NCBI GenBank assembly: GCA_934663645.1 | Contig: CAKUKR010000092.1 | Span: 1-7,823 of the forward strand | DNA length: 7,823 nt | DNA from: an uncultured Muribaculaceae bacterium | GTDB lineage: Bacteria; Bacteroidota; Bacteroidia; Bacteroidales; Muribaculaceae | Direction of reading: 5' to 3' | Shown: positions 7,682 to 7,823 of the stretch, in pieces | Position numbering within the stretch: the stretch's first letter is position 1 | How the letters are laid out: each line of letters opens with the position of its first letter | The notes under the pieces: generated by a model | Told to the model about the DNA's origin: nothing | What the model saw: the letters and a program-made list of their open reading frames with translations, nothing else | The model's database searches: none | Translations under genes and position numbers: made by a program

Positions 7682-7712
7682 CAAATTTAGGCATTTTCGC
7701 CGTCATCTGCAA
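7682..7712 (-). promoter_or_regulatory. Candidate Bacteroidota-type promoter for the vanZ-like/tamB/tamL operon
   Basis: On the minus strand TAAATTTG at 7689-7682 matches the Bacteroidota -7 consensus TAnnTTTG exactly, with TTG at 7712-7710 as a partial -33 box and 20 bases between them. Transcription would start a few bases beyond 7682, at about 7676. That leaves a leader of about 16 bases to the GTG at 7660 or about 55 bases to the ATG at 7621. The -33 match is weak and short motifs occur by chance; position and direction are the main support. Confidence 0.5.
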
Positions 7713-7784
7713 CACTCTGCACCAATTCAACGCATTTCCCGCGCCCCCGGTTGACCCTCAGCCTCGCAGCTGTCCTCGTCGATG

Positions 7785-7813
7785 CTTGATTATCCGGAAA
7801 TTTCGTAACTTTG
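7785..7813 (+). promoter_or_regulatory. Candidate Bacteroidota-type promoter for a divergent gene beyond the right edge
   Basis: TAACTTTG at 7806-7813 on the plus strand matches TAnnTTTG exactly and has the very common TAACTTTG form. A CTTG at 7785-7788 could be the -33 box with a 17-base spacer, slightly short. No plus-strand gene begins inside the window, so the gene it would serve starts to the right of 7823. From memory, tamB in Bacteroidota often lies divergent from tsaD, so tsaD is a guess for that gene; the sequence shown cannot confirm it. Confidence 0.5.
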
Positions 7814-7823
7814 TACGCAAATC

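Larger units (their letters stand above)
7661..7823. other. Intergenic region between divergent transcription units
   Basis: This 163-base region is the only non-coding stretch of note. It contains the two candidate promoters described separately, facing away from each other about 100 bases apart. I see no tRNA, convincing hairpin terminator, riboswitch or small gene in it. The middle part (about 7735-7780) is GC-rich, while the promoter flanks are AT-rich. Confidence 0.6.

Overview
The window looks like chromosomal core DNA from a GC-rich member of the Bacteroidota, most likely Bacteroidales. Three things point there: a lipoprotein-type TamA homologue (TamL), a TamB with the N-terminal pattern familiar from Bacteroidota proteins (one membrane helix followed by YLPPIQ), and promoter-like TAnnTTTG boxes instead of E. 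coli-type -10 boxes. I see no rRNA, tRNA, mobile element, CRISPR array or sign of recent transfer. The genus cannot be named from the sequence alone.

Layout: all three genes lie on the minus strand and are transcribed right to left. A 163-base intergenic region (7661-7823) carries a candidate minus-strand promoter at about 7682-7712 and a candidate plus-strand promoter at about 7785-7813, which would serve a divergent gene beyond the right edge. Then come a small VanZ-family membrane protein (7660-7232), a very large TamB protein (7235-2334, 1633 residues from a GTG start) and the Omp85-family outer-membrane lipoprotein TamL (2337-4, 777 residues). TamL ends three bases from the left edge, so nothing can be said about its terminator or about further genes downstream.

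The three genes are fused end to end: vanZ-like/tamB overlap in GTGA and tamB/tamL overlap in ATGA, four bases each. This is strong evidence for one translationally coupled operon. TamB should be anchored in the inner membrane and span the periplasm as a long beta-rich groove. TamL should be the outer-membrane Omp85 barrel with periplasmic POTRA domains to which the TamB C-terminus docks. Together they form the Bacteroidota version of the translocation and assembly module, implicated in outer-membrane protein assembly and phospholipid transport to the outer membrane. The role of the VanZ-like protein is unknown; its coupling to tamB is the most interesting point here.

The main genes belong to known families, and I do not see a wholly undescribed system. 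The points worth a second look are the VanZ-TamB-TamL coupling, the charged C-terminal tail of TamB, the changed loop-6 motif of TamL and the ambiguous start of the VanZ-like gene.
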